Source: Gyrodactylus bullatarudis (lineage: Eukaryota > Platyhelminthes > Monogenea > Gyrodactylidea > Gyrodactylidae). From it: a DNA stretch of 64,000 bases. A program made the translations under genes and the position numbers. The notes beneath the pieces were generated by a model that worked only from the letters and a program-made list of their open reading frames with translations, did not search any database and was not told the DNA's origin. This document shows, in pieces, positions 1-14,000 of this stretch (the stretch's first letter is position 1; the number at the start of each line of letters is the position of its first letter). The stretch spans positions 485,084 through 549,083 of the forward strand of contig SSNU01000144.1 in assembly GCA_012064415.1 (NCBI GenBank), in the 5' to 3' direction.

Positions 1-420
1 TTCCAATGGGGATTTTTCCTTACTAACAATATACAGCACAATGACTTGATATTTTCTCGAATTATTTTTATTTTTTACCATCTTCTCATCTATACAGAAT
101 TTATGAATAGATTCTCTCTGAAATTTATTTATTACATTATCCTTTCCTCAGCTTATCACCATGACATTTTTATTACCCCCAGTATTTCTCATGTGTCGAT
201 TTCATCTTAGCTAAAAAGGTTACAAGGTTAAGTGTGTCTTCTTCTACTTACATCTCGAAAGCAACATGATTTGTTACTGTATAAAGATTCATAAATTACT
301 CTAGTTAAATTTTGAATATTTTTTCACTTTTTTTTCTACTCTCCCCAACTAGCTGAATCTCTTTCGATTTTGGCGGAAAGGGCCAGGGTTCTTCTTTAAT
401 GGTATCAACTATCAGATGGT

Positions 421-451
421 TATCTATCTATCTCTCTCTCTCTCTCTCTCT
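421..451. repeat. TCTA/TC microsatellite
   Basis: Three TCTA units run into about ten TC dinucleotides. It is a simple repeat with no evident function. Similar pyrimidine tracts recur across the window, for example 9361-9380, 35438-35460 and 40602-40621. Confidence 0.9.
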
Positions 452-1097
452 TTAACGAATTCCAATGTATTTTATTTGTTAATGATACGAAAAAGAAAAC
501 ATGTAAGCGACGTTAATATTCTAGTTTCTCTTTTGTGACATGGTTACTAAGCAACGCCAAAAAAGGCCGAAATAATAATAAACACTACGTGAAATTCTTT
601 AATTTCTTAATTAATGTTAATGGATTTTAGTTAAACTACTACTATAATTTTTTATGATTTGAGGTGACTTTTTTATTAAACTTAAAAATAGCAGAGAATA
701 TTTCTCTCGCTTTTTTGGCATAGCAACTCTCTATGAATTTGCATAAAAATTTATCACTGTATAACCTTTTAGTACTCCTATATACATAGCCAATCAATTC
801 AAATAAAGGGATTCTCATCAAAAAACTCTGTTTCAATCTGAAATTTTCCGATCTGAAATAGATTCAAATCAGAGTAGTTACAACCCTTTTCCAAAGGTTT
901 TTCCAGACGTTTCGTTCTAGTATATGAGATATTTGTATATTCACTTCAAAAATATCCAAAAGACCAATATATCAAGCCTATATCTATTGTATTTACATTT
1001 TTTCTTGCCATTATAAAACATAATTTATGCCTTCAAATAGGAAATGATTCTTATCATTGATGGTTAATGTTTTACATAGGTCACGGGCCTTCTCTGT

Positions 1098-1364
1098 TCA
1101 TTTATCAGGAAATTTGAAGGGTAGTTTCTTGATGTTACTGACAAATTCTCTGTCTTGATAGCATGCACTCATTACAAGATCAGATAAGAATGAGCCGTGC
1201 TCATGTTGGATCAGATGATGATAAATTGAGTAGCTTCTTGCTAAATATAAACATCTGCCTTTGAAAAAATGCAATCCTAAGTTGGGATGCAGCCCAAGAG
1301 TAGCTTGAGCGTTAATTTCTTCTTTTTTTAAATATTCAAAAGAACAAGTGTACAATAAATGCAA
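1098..1364 (-). pseudogene. orphan coding-like fragment, unidentified
   Basis: An open frame of about 88 codons with protein-like, non-repetitive composition, unlike the low-complexity frames around it. It includes the stretches LGLHPNLGLHFFKGRC and SDLVMSACYQDREF. There is no ATG of good context; the 5' end is open to about position 1364 and the frame stops at 1098. I do not recognise the family. It could be a lone exon of a gene extending beyond the window, a processed fragment or chance. No partner exon was found nearby. Confidence 0.22.
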
Positions 1365-3272
1365 TAAGAAACAATAAATTTTTCATTGAAAATACCAAAT
1401 CGAGGAAGTTTTATCTCTCTAGATAGATATGTTGAAATTGTTCTCATTTCTTGCCATGGAAATACAATAGATATTTTGGTAAATTTAGGTCAATATCGGG
1501 TTGTATGGAATAATAGTAATTAGTGAGAACATATAGAGTAACCAGATTCATTCTTGTCTTTTATTCCCCCAACTAACATGGGTAATGAAATAAAAGTACA
1601 AGGTTCATATTTTTTCTCTGATATACTTTCGTAAATAAATATTTCAACAAATATATAGAATCATTAATTAAACGGTTCCATCTCCCATGACTCACGTAAA
1701 AGTGAACGTGTCGATCATATTCAAATGTTGAAGAAATGTTTCTCTTTCATGACTAAACATGCATACTTTCTAATTGTTTTAAACTTTACTAATAACTCTT
1801 AAGAAGAAGAAGAAGATGACGGATAATTTATCATTGGTCAATAGTATTAGTCACCCACGAGAATAGGTAACAATTTTAAATTCACACAATAGAATAACAA
1901 ATGCGTATCCCTCGAAATGCATCAATTGATAAAAATCAGTCATTAGTCTGGCTATGTAGATTGCATTCCCTCACAGTTGGATATGTCTCATTTATTACGA
2001 ACGAGAGAAGGAATCTTCCCCAGGACTGACACTAATGTTTCCAAATAGAAGTAATCTGTATTTTTAATATTTTTTATGTTTTATTAATTAATACAGAAAC
2101 CAGAAAAGAATTACTTTTCCCTCAATTCTCTTGTAGCTGTTGCTTTTGTTGATGACAGAAGTTTTCTCTTCAAAATGATAAATAGTATTTGATGATGAGT
2201 AATTTGTAAAATGTTTCATCGTTGCTACGCTCCCTCCAACCCATAGACCATAATCTTTTGATTTAAAAAAACAACTCCTGTTATAGGAAAATTCTATGTA
2301 TACGTTGCATGTAACTCACCAGGGTTTATTATTAAATTAAAATTTATTTATTACAAAACTCTTGTGTGGGATAAGTATTTTTACGGTATTAACATTTCTG
2401 GTCGCCCCAAGACAACAAGAGGTTTCTTAATTTTAATTCATTATAAATGCATTGTATATTTCGATGATGATGTTAGGTCTATCAAGCGGACATTGTTGGA
2501 AAACTGTTTTCTCTGGGTAGATTTATTTCTCTGAATGAAAAACATTAATTATCTGAGTAAATACGAAAACAAATACTATATATAAAGACATTGAAAGCTA
2601 TTGATAATGATTTATACAAGGGGAAGCGCCATTAATTTCATGTTATCTCTCAGCATTGGGGAACTTTTGAAGTAATATCTAATTCTTGTTTCAAAACTTT
2701 TATTCCTGCCATCATGGAAATACGATAGTTTATTCATAGACACATCATCGATCAAGGAAAAGAATAACCTTTCAAAGCTATACACACATCCTCATAGCAT
2801 TTCTTCTAGCTGATAATTTCCCCTGTCTGAATAATAGTATATCCATAAAAGCATATTTTTGCGTAATTTTTATTTTTTGAAGAGGCTTTCCCAGACAAAT
2901 GTCATACATTATTATTGAAAATTTCCTCTTTTCAGCAAGCTTAATCGTAAAAAAGATGACTTTTGATAATTTATTTTCAAATTAAATACAAGAAAGAATC
3001 TTTTAATTTTATAGTAATTTTTTCACAACGGTATTTCCCAAGTATATTTTTTCGGGTCACTAACTAGTAGAAGATTGCTCTTCCAAAATTGAATCGGGAT
3101 AATCTAGAAGAAGTTTAAATACTATCGATAATGATTGTATTTGTCAAATTAAAAATTTCCTAGCCAATAATTTAAATTATAAAAAAAATCATTAACTAGT
3201 AACAGCCTAGCAAAATAAAACTGTGCCAGTGTGTTCATCGGGTCGAAATAAGATCCTGAAAATTTTTAGAGT

Positions 3273-3783
3273 GTAGATTTCGAGAAATATTCGAATTTGT
3301 GTTTAATCGATTTTTAAATAAACTGCACAGGTCTACTCTCTTATTTGAAAAATCTGTATTTATATGGCATGTATCACACTGATGAGTATCTCTAAAATAG
3401 AGAATTTTATTTTTGAAATAATCTGGGATCTTTTTATTTCATTCAAAATCTTTTTGACAAAATCTAGAACAGATTTTTAGGTCTTGGTTTTGTTCCAAAA
3501 AGTTTATTTTAAAGCGATCAAAGCGATAATTTCATTAGTATAAAGACGTTCTCTTTGGTTTTTAATTCAGATTCATAAATTTCAGCTATTTTCACACATT
3601 TCAATGTGAGGAAATTCTCCTGTACCATGCCCAACAGCCTCAGAAATTAGATGAGATAACTCAAAAGTTTATTTATATTTCCATCTTTTTGGAATTGTAA
3701 TGCGAGCTATAATAAACTTTTTAGAGCAAATTTGAGACCTAAGATTCGATAAATCACAAACTCAAATATTTCTCGAAATCTAC
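3273..3783. repeat. degenerate foldback repeat (MITE-like)
   Basis: An inverted repeat of about 29 bp (3273-3301 against 3755-3783) with roughly two mismatches bounds a 0.5-kb AT-rich segment. Further, weaker complementarity continues inward, so it is an old non-autonomous foldback. It contains one copy of a motif (CTGATGAGTAT) seen again near 46954 and 48522. There is no coding capacity. Confidence 0.45.
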
Positions 3784-4625
3784 TGAATCTTTTTATTTCA
3801 ATCTGATGCCATAATCTCAAAGAGTATAAAAATTTTGTTAGACTGTGTAATGATCAAAATTCTTACTCCAGATCTGAATATTTTTTCAAATTGTTGTAAT
3901 AAAATTTTTTATCTCAAATATAGACTGCTACTGTTATCATTAATACAGAATAATTAACAACTTTCCAGTGTAAAACTCGCTCTAACGTGAATGAATAAAT
4001 CTCCAAAGATCCTAGAGCCACAAGAACTAGATAGAACTATTCTTTAGATTGAATAATAATAATAATAATAAATGAGGAACCAAGGGGTAGTTGGATAGAG
4101 GGGTAGAAAGATAAACTGAGACACACAAACTGGATGATGAAATATAAAAGATTCTGGCATTATTTCCCTCATCTGTAAGGATTGAGAAAGAATGCTTCTT
4201 CTAGTGAAAAAAATACCAAGCAAAAGACAATAATAACAATAAATAAATTAGACACTAAAGTTTCCTTTGATTAATTTCCAGAAAGAAGTCGTGACTGTCT
4301 CTCTTGCAAACCCTATTTTTCCTCTTTTGAATCTTTCATATCAATAGGATGAAAATCAAAATGCTAACTCAACTTGATTTTTGAGTCTACTTACTTTGCT
4401 GACAAAAAATTGATTTTTGCCTTGTATCAACTTTTCGTTATACTAAAGAATCTTTAGTAAAGATGGCGTAATCATCATCAAAGTTTCATAGTAAAGTCCA
4501 CTCACAGTCTCAGATGCGTGTCATTCTAATATTCTAACTCGTCAGTATACCTTGGACTGCTCGAAAACCAAGATAAATGTTAGTTATTACACTTTGCTTT
4601 GTATTACTACACCTAGTTGAAGATA

Positions 4626-5084
4626 TGAAGATGAGAATCCACTGTTTTTACAAAACACTAATAGCCAGATAGCCAAAATTAGGCTATTTTTGAATTTCGA
4701 AATTGGACCGAATTTCCACTTTATCAATTTTTGATCTAAACTTTTTCGATTTCGAAGATCTTTAGGGATCAACAATAGAAAAATATTTCTAACTCGGCCA
4801 AAGAATTTGAGAGAAACTCTTTATTACTATGGGAAATCGAATCATTTAAAATATTTTCCTATTGTTGATCCCAAATATCAGTATTTAATCTCCTCAATTG
4901 TTGGAAAGCAACAAAAATTTTGAGATCAAACATAAAAAATGGAAAATTCGGTATCTCTTCGAAATTCAAAATTGCCCTGATTTTGGCTAGATGGATTTTT
5001 TTGGAAATTTTTTTTACGGGGCTCTAAAAATAAATTTGTTCCTTACTATCTTGAGAAAATACCTTCAGTGAATTCTCATCTTCA
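4626..5084. repeat. degenerate foldback repeat (MITE-like)
   Basis: Outer arms at 4626-4644 and 5066-5084 are complementary with one or two mismatches. An inner pair at 4765-4789 and 4848-4872 contains the near-perfect GGGATCAACAATAG and its complement. Intervening sequence also pairs partly, so the whole 460 bp can fold. It is a decayed non-autonomous element. The small frame inside it is a by-product of the repeat. Confidence 0.6.
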
Positions 5085-8000
5085 ATGTCAACTATTTTCA
5101 TATCAATACAGTTTTGATGGTATTTTTTTGAAAATTCTCATGTAAACTTTTAATGTAAGAATATAAATATATGACCTTTTTGAGAACCCTTGTTAATAAC
5201 TGCTACTAGATGCATATAAGAGATATTCGGATATTAAAAAAAACTGGTTCATATTTTTGTCATTAACCTGGGTAGACTCATTATAATAATAGAACCTTAT
5301 TTTAGAATAGCAACTTACGACACGCTCAAAATTAAGAATCCATCATCATTAAAGATTTGGTCATTATCAATCAAAGTAGGAAGGATTTACTCTAAAGTAA
5401 TCTCTCTTGCTCTCTTTTCATTGTCAATTTCTTTCCTATAATCCAAGTGACAGTTAATCATCAGCTGAATTATCTCAATAGAAAGAGCTTTCCTTTTCAC
5501 TGACTTGTAATATTTTATGTTTATGTGAGCACTTATTTTGTGTTAACAATGATAGTAAGAGTACACCAAGCTCCTACGCCTCAAATTAATTCACTCTAAT
5601 TGGAATAAGGAGTTTATGTGGAAAGTATTCTACTCTCTTGCGTGAGATCAGCTTGACATCCTGGTTGTAGTTAACATTTATAATTTGAGTACAACAACTT
5701 TGAAGTTTTTTGTTAACGTGACTAGATCAACAGCCACACAATTCAAAGAGTTTTTAAATTGAGTACAATTTCCGAATACAAATCAAATGACCATAGGAAT
5801 TTTTATCAAATAATTTTTATCCCAACGTAGCATTATGATCATTCGAAAGAATATCAAAATCTATGAATTGTATCAATTATAATTGAAAAATATGATACAT
5901 TTACATTCAGAGGCAGATCTATATTTAGGAATTTAGCGAATATAGTAGGCCCATCTGTTTTTTTCGCAACATCGATTCAATCGTACTAAAATTTGACTGA
6001 GAAGATCGACTCTTAACAAATCTTAGAATTTTCTATTAAGCTCTCGTTCATTACCAAATGATGGTTGAATAGCTCGGAGACTTGACTAGAATTAGGAATT
6101 AACATAATTCTCTACAATACAATAGGCTATTATCACTAATTCTTTCATATTCAAATTATTTTTGTATTCCCTCGATTAGAAATAATGAATCAAGTTTCCT
6201 GAATTATAAAATATACTATAGTTTGTTATGAATCATAAATTATTCTTTTCACTATAATTTATAATTTTTCGATTTGTTTGTTTATGTATACCAAAGAGGA
6301 AGGAGTCTAATCATACAAGAGAGAATAGATAAAAACTTTTAGTTCAAATTTATGCAGAGGAATATTAATGTTTTTACACCTGTGTATAGAACAAGTTTTT
6401 TCCTTCACCATGATCGCCAGGTACGAATTCCAAATACGTATATTATGAGTAAGATCATAAAAGACTTCCGAATGATAATAGAGTTTTATTCCTCTTATCT
6501 CTTTACAATTTACAAAAATCTCCTAATGTTCAAGTTTAGATTTCAACCCGAGAACTTATAACCCTGACAAATTAACTCTAATACAAATACGAATTGAAAA
6601 CGAGAGCAAGAGACTTGCACTTTTTCATCAGGGGGATTATCTAGACTGTTGAAAATCATTTTTGTTATTTGTTAATGCCATCATTCCATTGTACGAGTAG
6701 TAGAAGTAGTAATAGAAGGTACACTTGTGTACGTACAAGAGAATAAACACGAATAAAATCCTTAAAAGTAGAAATATCAAGTGTTATCTCATTCTCCCCC
6801 TACGAATAGCAAAGTATGCATACTTGATTAAATACAATGTTGATTTAATAATTCAAATACATAACAAGATCAACTGGCCCATTTAAAATCGTAGGTAATT
6901 CTCTTTTAAGTGGGTCGACAAAGACATTAGAGCCCGAATAAACTCGCTATATACAACAAACAATATTTGCCAATAACAAGAATACATATCGATGAAGAAA
7001 AAATAAAGATTTATTAAGTGAATTCCATTCTCCATCACCAGAATGTTTGTGTTACAGCTCCTTTTTGTACTGAGGAAGCGTACTATCCTAAAATTGGTTT
7101 CATCAATTTCAAGTTATTAACTTGCCGATTTTATTCCTTGTTTTTTACAGGGAAAAAATTAAATTAAACAACTCTCTCACTCTGTAGCTTTCGGCATAGA
7201 GACGAATAAGGTTTGAGTTAATAAAACTACTAAAATGTACTTTAAAAGCATTAATTTCTTGTATAGTTTACAAGATTTCATTTCAGGGGGAGGGTGCATT
7301 TCTGGGGGTTAAATTTAATTATTTCCCTCTTGCTCTCTGTTTCTCTTTCATGATCATCATTGTAAAACCTGCTGCATCAAAAGAATCTTTCTTATACCAC
7401 CCCTCTAGCTAGTTCCTTCTCTCTCTCTCTGATTACCTTTGGCCTCAGAAGGTAGATTCAAATTATTATTATTATTGCAATTTAATTTAAAGTAGGCAAA
7501 AATAACAGATAACCTCAACATACATATTTGTGTAATAAAATGTAATCTACTACTTAATATGGAATGTTAACGAGAAATAACAGTTTTGAAATGAAACTTT
7601 AATTTTATGGCCATTATTTATGATGGAATTCTTTTGATCTTTCCCAATCAAAAAATTTTCTCCTCTTCTTATTAGCTCATATAACAAGGGCTTTTGAATA
7701 CCTGATTTGATTCGATAGACCACTATGTCATCTTTTTATTTAGATTGTTGCTAAAAAACTGAAAAAATTTCAAAATTTACCTTTTCCTAGTTCATGTCAA
7801 AAATTCTTGGCTCACCAACATGAAATTATCCTTACAAGAATTAATTAATCAAAATTATTATTCTTATGAAGGATTAATTTCAAAAGAAGATCTCCTATTC
7901 CATATTCTATTAGAGAATAGAGGTGTGGGGGGAGTAGAAAATAGTTTCTGATGATTCATAAGACAGAAGAGGGGAATTTGTAAGAGAGTCTTGAAATCCT

Positions 8001-11000
8001 TAGTAATCCCTTTTTGATCTTTTTATTTGGCTGCGACTACTATCCTCTCTTCTTCAACTTTACAGCTGTTTCAAATTACCTCCAAGCATTCTGGCTCAGG
8101 ATTATCTATACCCAAGAGTTTTGTTTTTGTTCTGTTACCCTAACCCTATTTGTGTGTTTTTTTTCATTTAACCTCTTAACGAGCATGTCGGCTAATCCCT
8201 GATGGATTCTCACAGGAAAGAAAAACAAAGCAAATTGCTTGAATCTCTAAAATGTCATTAACATTGACTGTAAGAGTATTGTTTTTTTCTCTTTTTCAAA
8301 AATTGCTTTTCAATCATTGTAGTGCATTACAAGAGAGAGAGAACTCTACGGAATATTTACCAAGATTAATTAACCTTTTTTATTTATTGTTCGCCTTCTT
8401 TTCTACACTACAACTTTGGATGAGGATATTTGGTGTTCTCTATTAATTAAATAATAATTCTTGTATGGCATACTAAATATTAATAGTAGTAGTATAGTTA
8501 GTTAGTTTTCGTCTTAATTAATTGATAATCTCTTTCTCTAATCATTAGGAAATATTGTCGGCCTGAAAATTGTTCTGTTCCCCTTTCTCGAGGATGCGTA
8601 GGCATGTGTGTGTATTCTTTTGGCACATTTGGATAAGGAAAGGGAGAGTGCATGAACCTGGCTTAAATGTGAGTGAGAGAGGATGAGAGAGGCTTCACAG
8701 AAAAGAGGAATAAATACAGGCTGAATACAAGTAGACTTATCAGGTGATACAAAATAGATCATCATCATCAATTGGGGGTCTACATTCGGCATATACTACA
8801 TAATAATTACGACAAATAATGCTGATAATCAGTTTTTTCCATCCTCTCTCAAGTAAACTAGGAGTATCCTTAAGATTAATTGTTAATGATGTTGTTGCTA
8901 AAATACGACTACTGCTACATATTTGTGTAGAGAGATCTCTCTCTCGAATGTTCTTTTCCTAGGTATGTGCATTATTGTAATTGCCATCACATGTGGTGAT
9001 CAGATATCAGAAGAATGAAAGAAATCTCTTTTTGTTTTTATTGAAAGCGGGGAATTTTATTCCCTCTATTTACACACAGTCACACCATCAGTGAATAAGT
9101 TGGGGAAACACTTGTATGAATTTGCCTTCTATTTTTTGAGAAAAAAAAACAATTTTTCACACATAAAAATACAAGATTCATTGAATAAATCACAGTAGAA
9201 GGCATAATATTAGTTGAATTTCTTTTTCGAATTCTATAGTTCTTTTATAGTAATACATGTCATAATAAAGTACAATATAATACTATACTGATTTTATTTT
9301 TTTTTAAATGAGAGATTTCCTATGAATTAAAAGCAACACTACTAGCTACTGCAAACATGTTCTCTCTCTCTCTCTCTTTCATAGTTGAATGATTTGAATA
9401 CATTACATGAATAGAACGCAAAAAAATTGGAACGTATAGCTTTTCTCTCTTTATCCTTTTCTAACCCCTAAACTCCCTTTGGGAATGTGTTTATTATTAA
9501 TTTTATCCAAGGTGTATGTAAGTAAAAACATTTCCTATATGAATGAAACATGTATCATAAACAAGTTGGTTAAAAAGTTTCAAGTTCTAAAATAAATTAA
9601 TGTAAAAGTAGGTTTTTTTGACAGTGAAAGTAGGATGAACTTTTTACCGTTTTCAATTAATATCAATTTTACTCTCGTAGTCATGGCCAGTGGAATAGGA
9701 GATTTTCGTAAAAATACTATTCATTCCAGCAAACATAAAAATCATCAAATTGAAAGATCTAACTTGATAAGAACCTCCTATTCTCATGTAGATTGTCTCT
9801 TCTCAAAGTAGGAAAGAAACCATGGATATTATACCGAAATGGCAATAACTCTTTTTTTTCAAGTCAATGATATTAATACAGCTTATCTTTTACCAAAGAA
9901 AAAAAGTGAATTATTTATTTTCGATAAAAAATAGTCCTATTTTTCAAACGAAAATAATGAATATTTCAAAGTACAAGCCGTGTTTGTTTACCGATACCTC
10001 TGACCTTTTCTCAAAGTCAAATTATTCTTCTCCCCATATCCGTAATCCTTTGGATCGTAATGATGATCGTATCCACATGAATCCCCAATCTCCATTTCTA
10101 AATAAAGAGATGAGATGGGGTGGATGGGAATACTAACCAAAACTTTACAGACATTTTTGTCATGTAAATATTGATATGTACAAATTAAATTCAACCTTTA
10201 CTTTCTTTTAATGGTTTTTACTGGGGAGTTTTTTTCCTGCAAAGACAAATTGTATTCTTTTCTCCCCATCATTACAGAATGCATTGTAGTTAATAGGCAA
10301 GCAGTTGAGAGGATAACTTTGAATTCCCATGGTGAAAACAGAAAGAGGTTTCGTTTCTTTTTCTACAAACATTTTTGTCGATATTTATATATTACTTCAA
10401 TTTTGAAAAAAATAAAATATGACAAAACTGATCCTGATTTTATTATGCATCAGATTTTCTCTTTGAAAAAAAAGAAATTGAACAATAAGATCATTTTGCA
10501 TTGATGTCCATAGCAAATTGTTACTTCGACTTTTTTATGTTTAACCCTTAAAAGTACCACTGGGTTATAGCCTCAGAAAATACTTCATTTACCACCCATT
10601 CGTATGATGGGGAATGCGCAGAGATCTCAGGTCTATCGTTCGTCAAACACGTGTTATACTGTAGATTCGTAATCAGGTTATTATCAGGTATGGTTGAGTT
10701 ACAGTCTGTGTATGATTTACATAGGCTTTTAACTGATTTTTCCCATTGTACAACCATTTATATCGGCTAAAAGTGGATTGAAAATAATCATCACGAGATT
10801 TTCCTATTACCTTTACACTTTTTATTTGATTTTTTCATTCAAAGTATCACCTGATTCAAGTTTATTGAGGGGATTAAGTCACATATTTGAATTATTTTTC
10901 GAAAATCTCTCCTAAAGAATAGATTAATACCAGTCCGATAATGCCGATAGTTTGATTCATTTGGCATTGGAACTAAAATTCATTGATAGTATTTTTTATT

Positions 11001-14000
11001 AACTTTTGAATTTTCCTAGAGGAAACGATAACATCGTGCCTGAGATCATTTCATAACGGAAATTAGTTTTTTCCCCCCAACAATATTATTAGATAAATCT
11101 TGAAATCTTTTTTTATTCCATCTAAAGATGAATTTTTTTCAAGCCAATCCACAAAAAATCAAGGACCATCTTCTGATCCTGCAGTACAGAGACCATACCC
11201 TCTGTTAGATAAAGTTAGGAGATCTCTTCTCTTTATGTACAATAGATAATTTATGTTGATATGTATACACATCAAGGAGATGAAGTGAATTATGAACAGT
11301 TTAGAGGGAACTGTTCATATAGTATAATAGCCATTTGCGCTTAAATCCATTCCTAGAGAAAAGAGAGTTAGATTTCAACCCAACCCGATTTTCCTTGCAT
11401 TAAATACTTTTGTCATTGAGGTCAAATTATAAACATTTTGAACTGAACACCCATGAACTGAAAGGGAGGTGGATTTTAAAAAAGAACCTCTTCCACTTCA
11501 TGTTTTTGAATTAGCCCTTGAAATTTAATTCGTCATTGTTTCAATAGTCCCTATTGAATCGATATAAATTCCATTTTGATCGGGAAATAAACCAAGATTA
11601 GATGTGAGTGAATTGGGTGATTTATTTTTATGAATAGAATCGACATTTTACCAAATGTTTTTAATAAAACAAGAATATAACAACAGGCGATTTCCTTCAC
11701 AGCCTTTTTTATGCCGAATTCATTGAAAAGTTCAACCTCTGTTGACCCTTTTGAAGATTTTCACTTGAAGACTTTCTCGTCTTCTTCATGATCTTGCTTC
11801 AAAGTGATAAGATTTTTATGTCAAAGCGTCAAGGAGACTGAGTCCTCTTCCCTAAATTCTGTTCTCAATCAGATTAATATGAAGAAGGAAATTAAAAAAA
11901 ACTCTAAATTTTTCTATCAGTAAGTAAATTATAGCACATTTCAAATCTCGAGTTAGCGCCAAATGCCGATTATTTTGAACTTTGATTTGATAATATTTGT
12001 TGATTTCAAGTGAAAGATGGATCAAAATTTGATTTTTAGAATCACAATTAGGTAATGAAATGCTGAATCAGATTTTGAGAATCACCCCATCATCTTGTGA
12101 AAATCGTAAATTGATTTTTTGATCATTTTTCCTGCTTTGAAAATTAGTGGAATTTAGATGATCCCTTAATAGAAAAATCGGTTTCATTGTCAACATTTTG
12201 ATTCCTCTGTCGCTTTGAAATAAACTCTTAAATCCAATATGAAGAAACTCTTTGCAGTTGAGTTATGAAAAATACTCTTGTATTTGCACCATGACACTCT
12301 TTTGAATAGACGAGACTTGTAATATTCCAATCCCAATAATCACTAATGAATCAAAGAGACCTTAGATTAAGATTGATGACACGAACAATCTCTTTAGAAA
12401 ACAAATTTGCATGTTCCTCTCTCTCTCTCTTTTTCTCTTCAAACTGAAATGACTGTGAGCCTGTGTGATGAGTTACCAAAACGCTCTCATCTCATGTAAG
12501 CTTTGAAGGAATAATTTGAATTTTAATCATTCCACACAGGACTGTACAAGAATATTTGAAAAGTTTTTTTCTATTTCTTTCTCTAAAGAGTTCATCCATA
12601 CAAGAGAAGCTAAGAAAATTTAAATAAATTAACCTTCAAGAAACTGTTCTGCTTTATTATGAAATTTTCAAGTTTGATGGACATTACTTCAACTCTGATC
12701 AATGATTACAACCTCTTTCTATCTACAGTTATTTCGTTCTACGTGCATAGGTAATATATTCCTCAGGTTCATATAAGCATCGTAGATAACTGTAGATAAA
12801 CTTTGTATGCCAGTGTTGAGAACGAACAAAAGGTTTTACGGCTGGCTTTCTGAGTTGAATTCATTTGAGCTTTTGCCAAAATATTTTTATGGAAATCCGT
12901 CTTTTGAGAATTAGAGAAATTAAATTAAAACTTTATGAGATTGTTCAAAATGCAATGATTAAATAGTACTGTTTCTCTTTCAGATAGACCAGAATTGACC
13001 ATGCCATGGTGAGTTAACTTTATGATGTATGTTGTTGCATCATTTTCCCATTTGTATGAGAAGGCTATTATGAATGCTAATAAAACATACTGACTAAGCG
13101 TGTATTACCCTGAGGAGTGACTTGATAGTATACACACTTAATAAAAGGTGAGAAGATAAATTTGACATTTAGTCAAGAGTTTATAGTACGAGAGTGTAAC
13201 ATATCTGGACTTGGTCTCATAACAATTTCCTGTATTGGGTTAGCTAGGCTAAAAAATACATAAAATTTGTCTCGCATGACCCTGAATGTGAAAAGTTTTT
13301 ATCCGTGATTGAATGCGAGCTGAAAGAAATAAAAATTAATTTTTCCACCGAACGTGTGTGCATTTTCATTGCTCTTCATCATCATCATCGTCAGTGTACA
13401 TTTCGAATGTTCCTATGTTATCATTATTATTTTTATCCTCAGTCAGACATTAAAATTAATATAGTACAGTAGTAGTATCATCAGGAGTCCTAATGTTTTC
13501 TTTCTCCATCAGTGTGTTTTATAAAGTGAAAACGAGTATATAACGAGAGAATAGTACATAGTATATAACCAAGATGTATATAGCTACCATTTCACATATA
13601 CAAAAATACAAATTTTTATGATTCATAATTGAACTCTATATATGGCAAGCAAATCTTTCTTCACTTACTCGTGTCTCTCTAGAGGTAAAGAAGAAAATAT
13701 ATAAATAAAAACCCCATAATGAGACAGTTGCCTTGATGTCACCACATCGAGGAAAAACCATCGCCACAAAAACTAATACACAATAATCACCTTGAGAAAT
13801 AGTAATAATATTTTATTATTTTTATGCATTTCGAATTAGTAATACATAATGATTATAATAAGAGAGAGAGAGAGAGGTAGAGCCTAAGGGAATTTTATTC
13901 CTCTCACTTCTACACATAAAATACTATCTCATAAGCATTACACAAATCTACAATTCAAATGTCCAATCGTGTATAGGGTTTTAGTGTTGGGGTGGTGGTC

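Noticed and set aside
10548..10757. 69-codon minus-strand frame next to TTAACCC
   Set aside because: The TTAACCC could be a piggyBac-like tip, but no matching GGGTTAA end was found and the frame has no recognisable domain.
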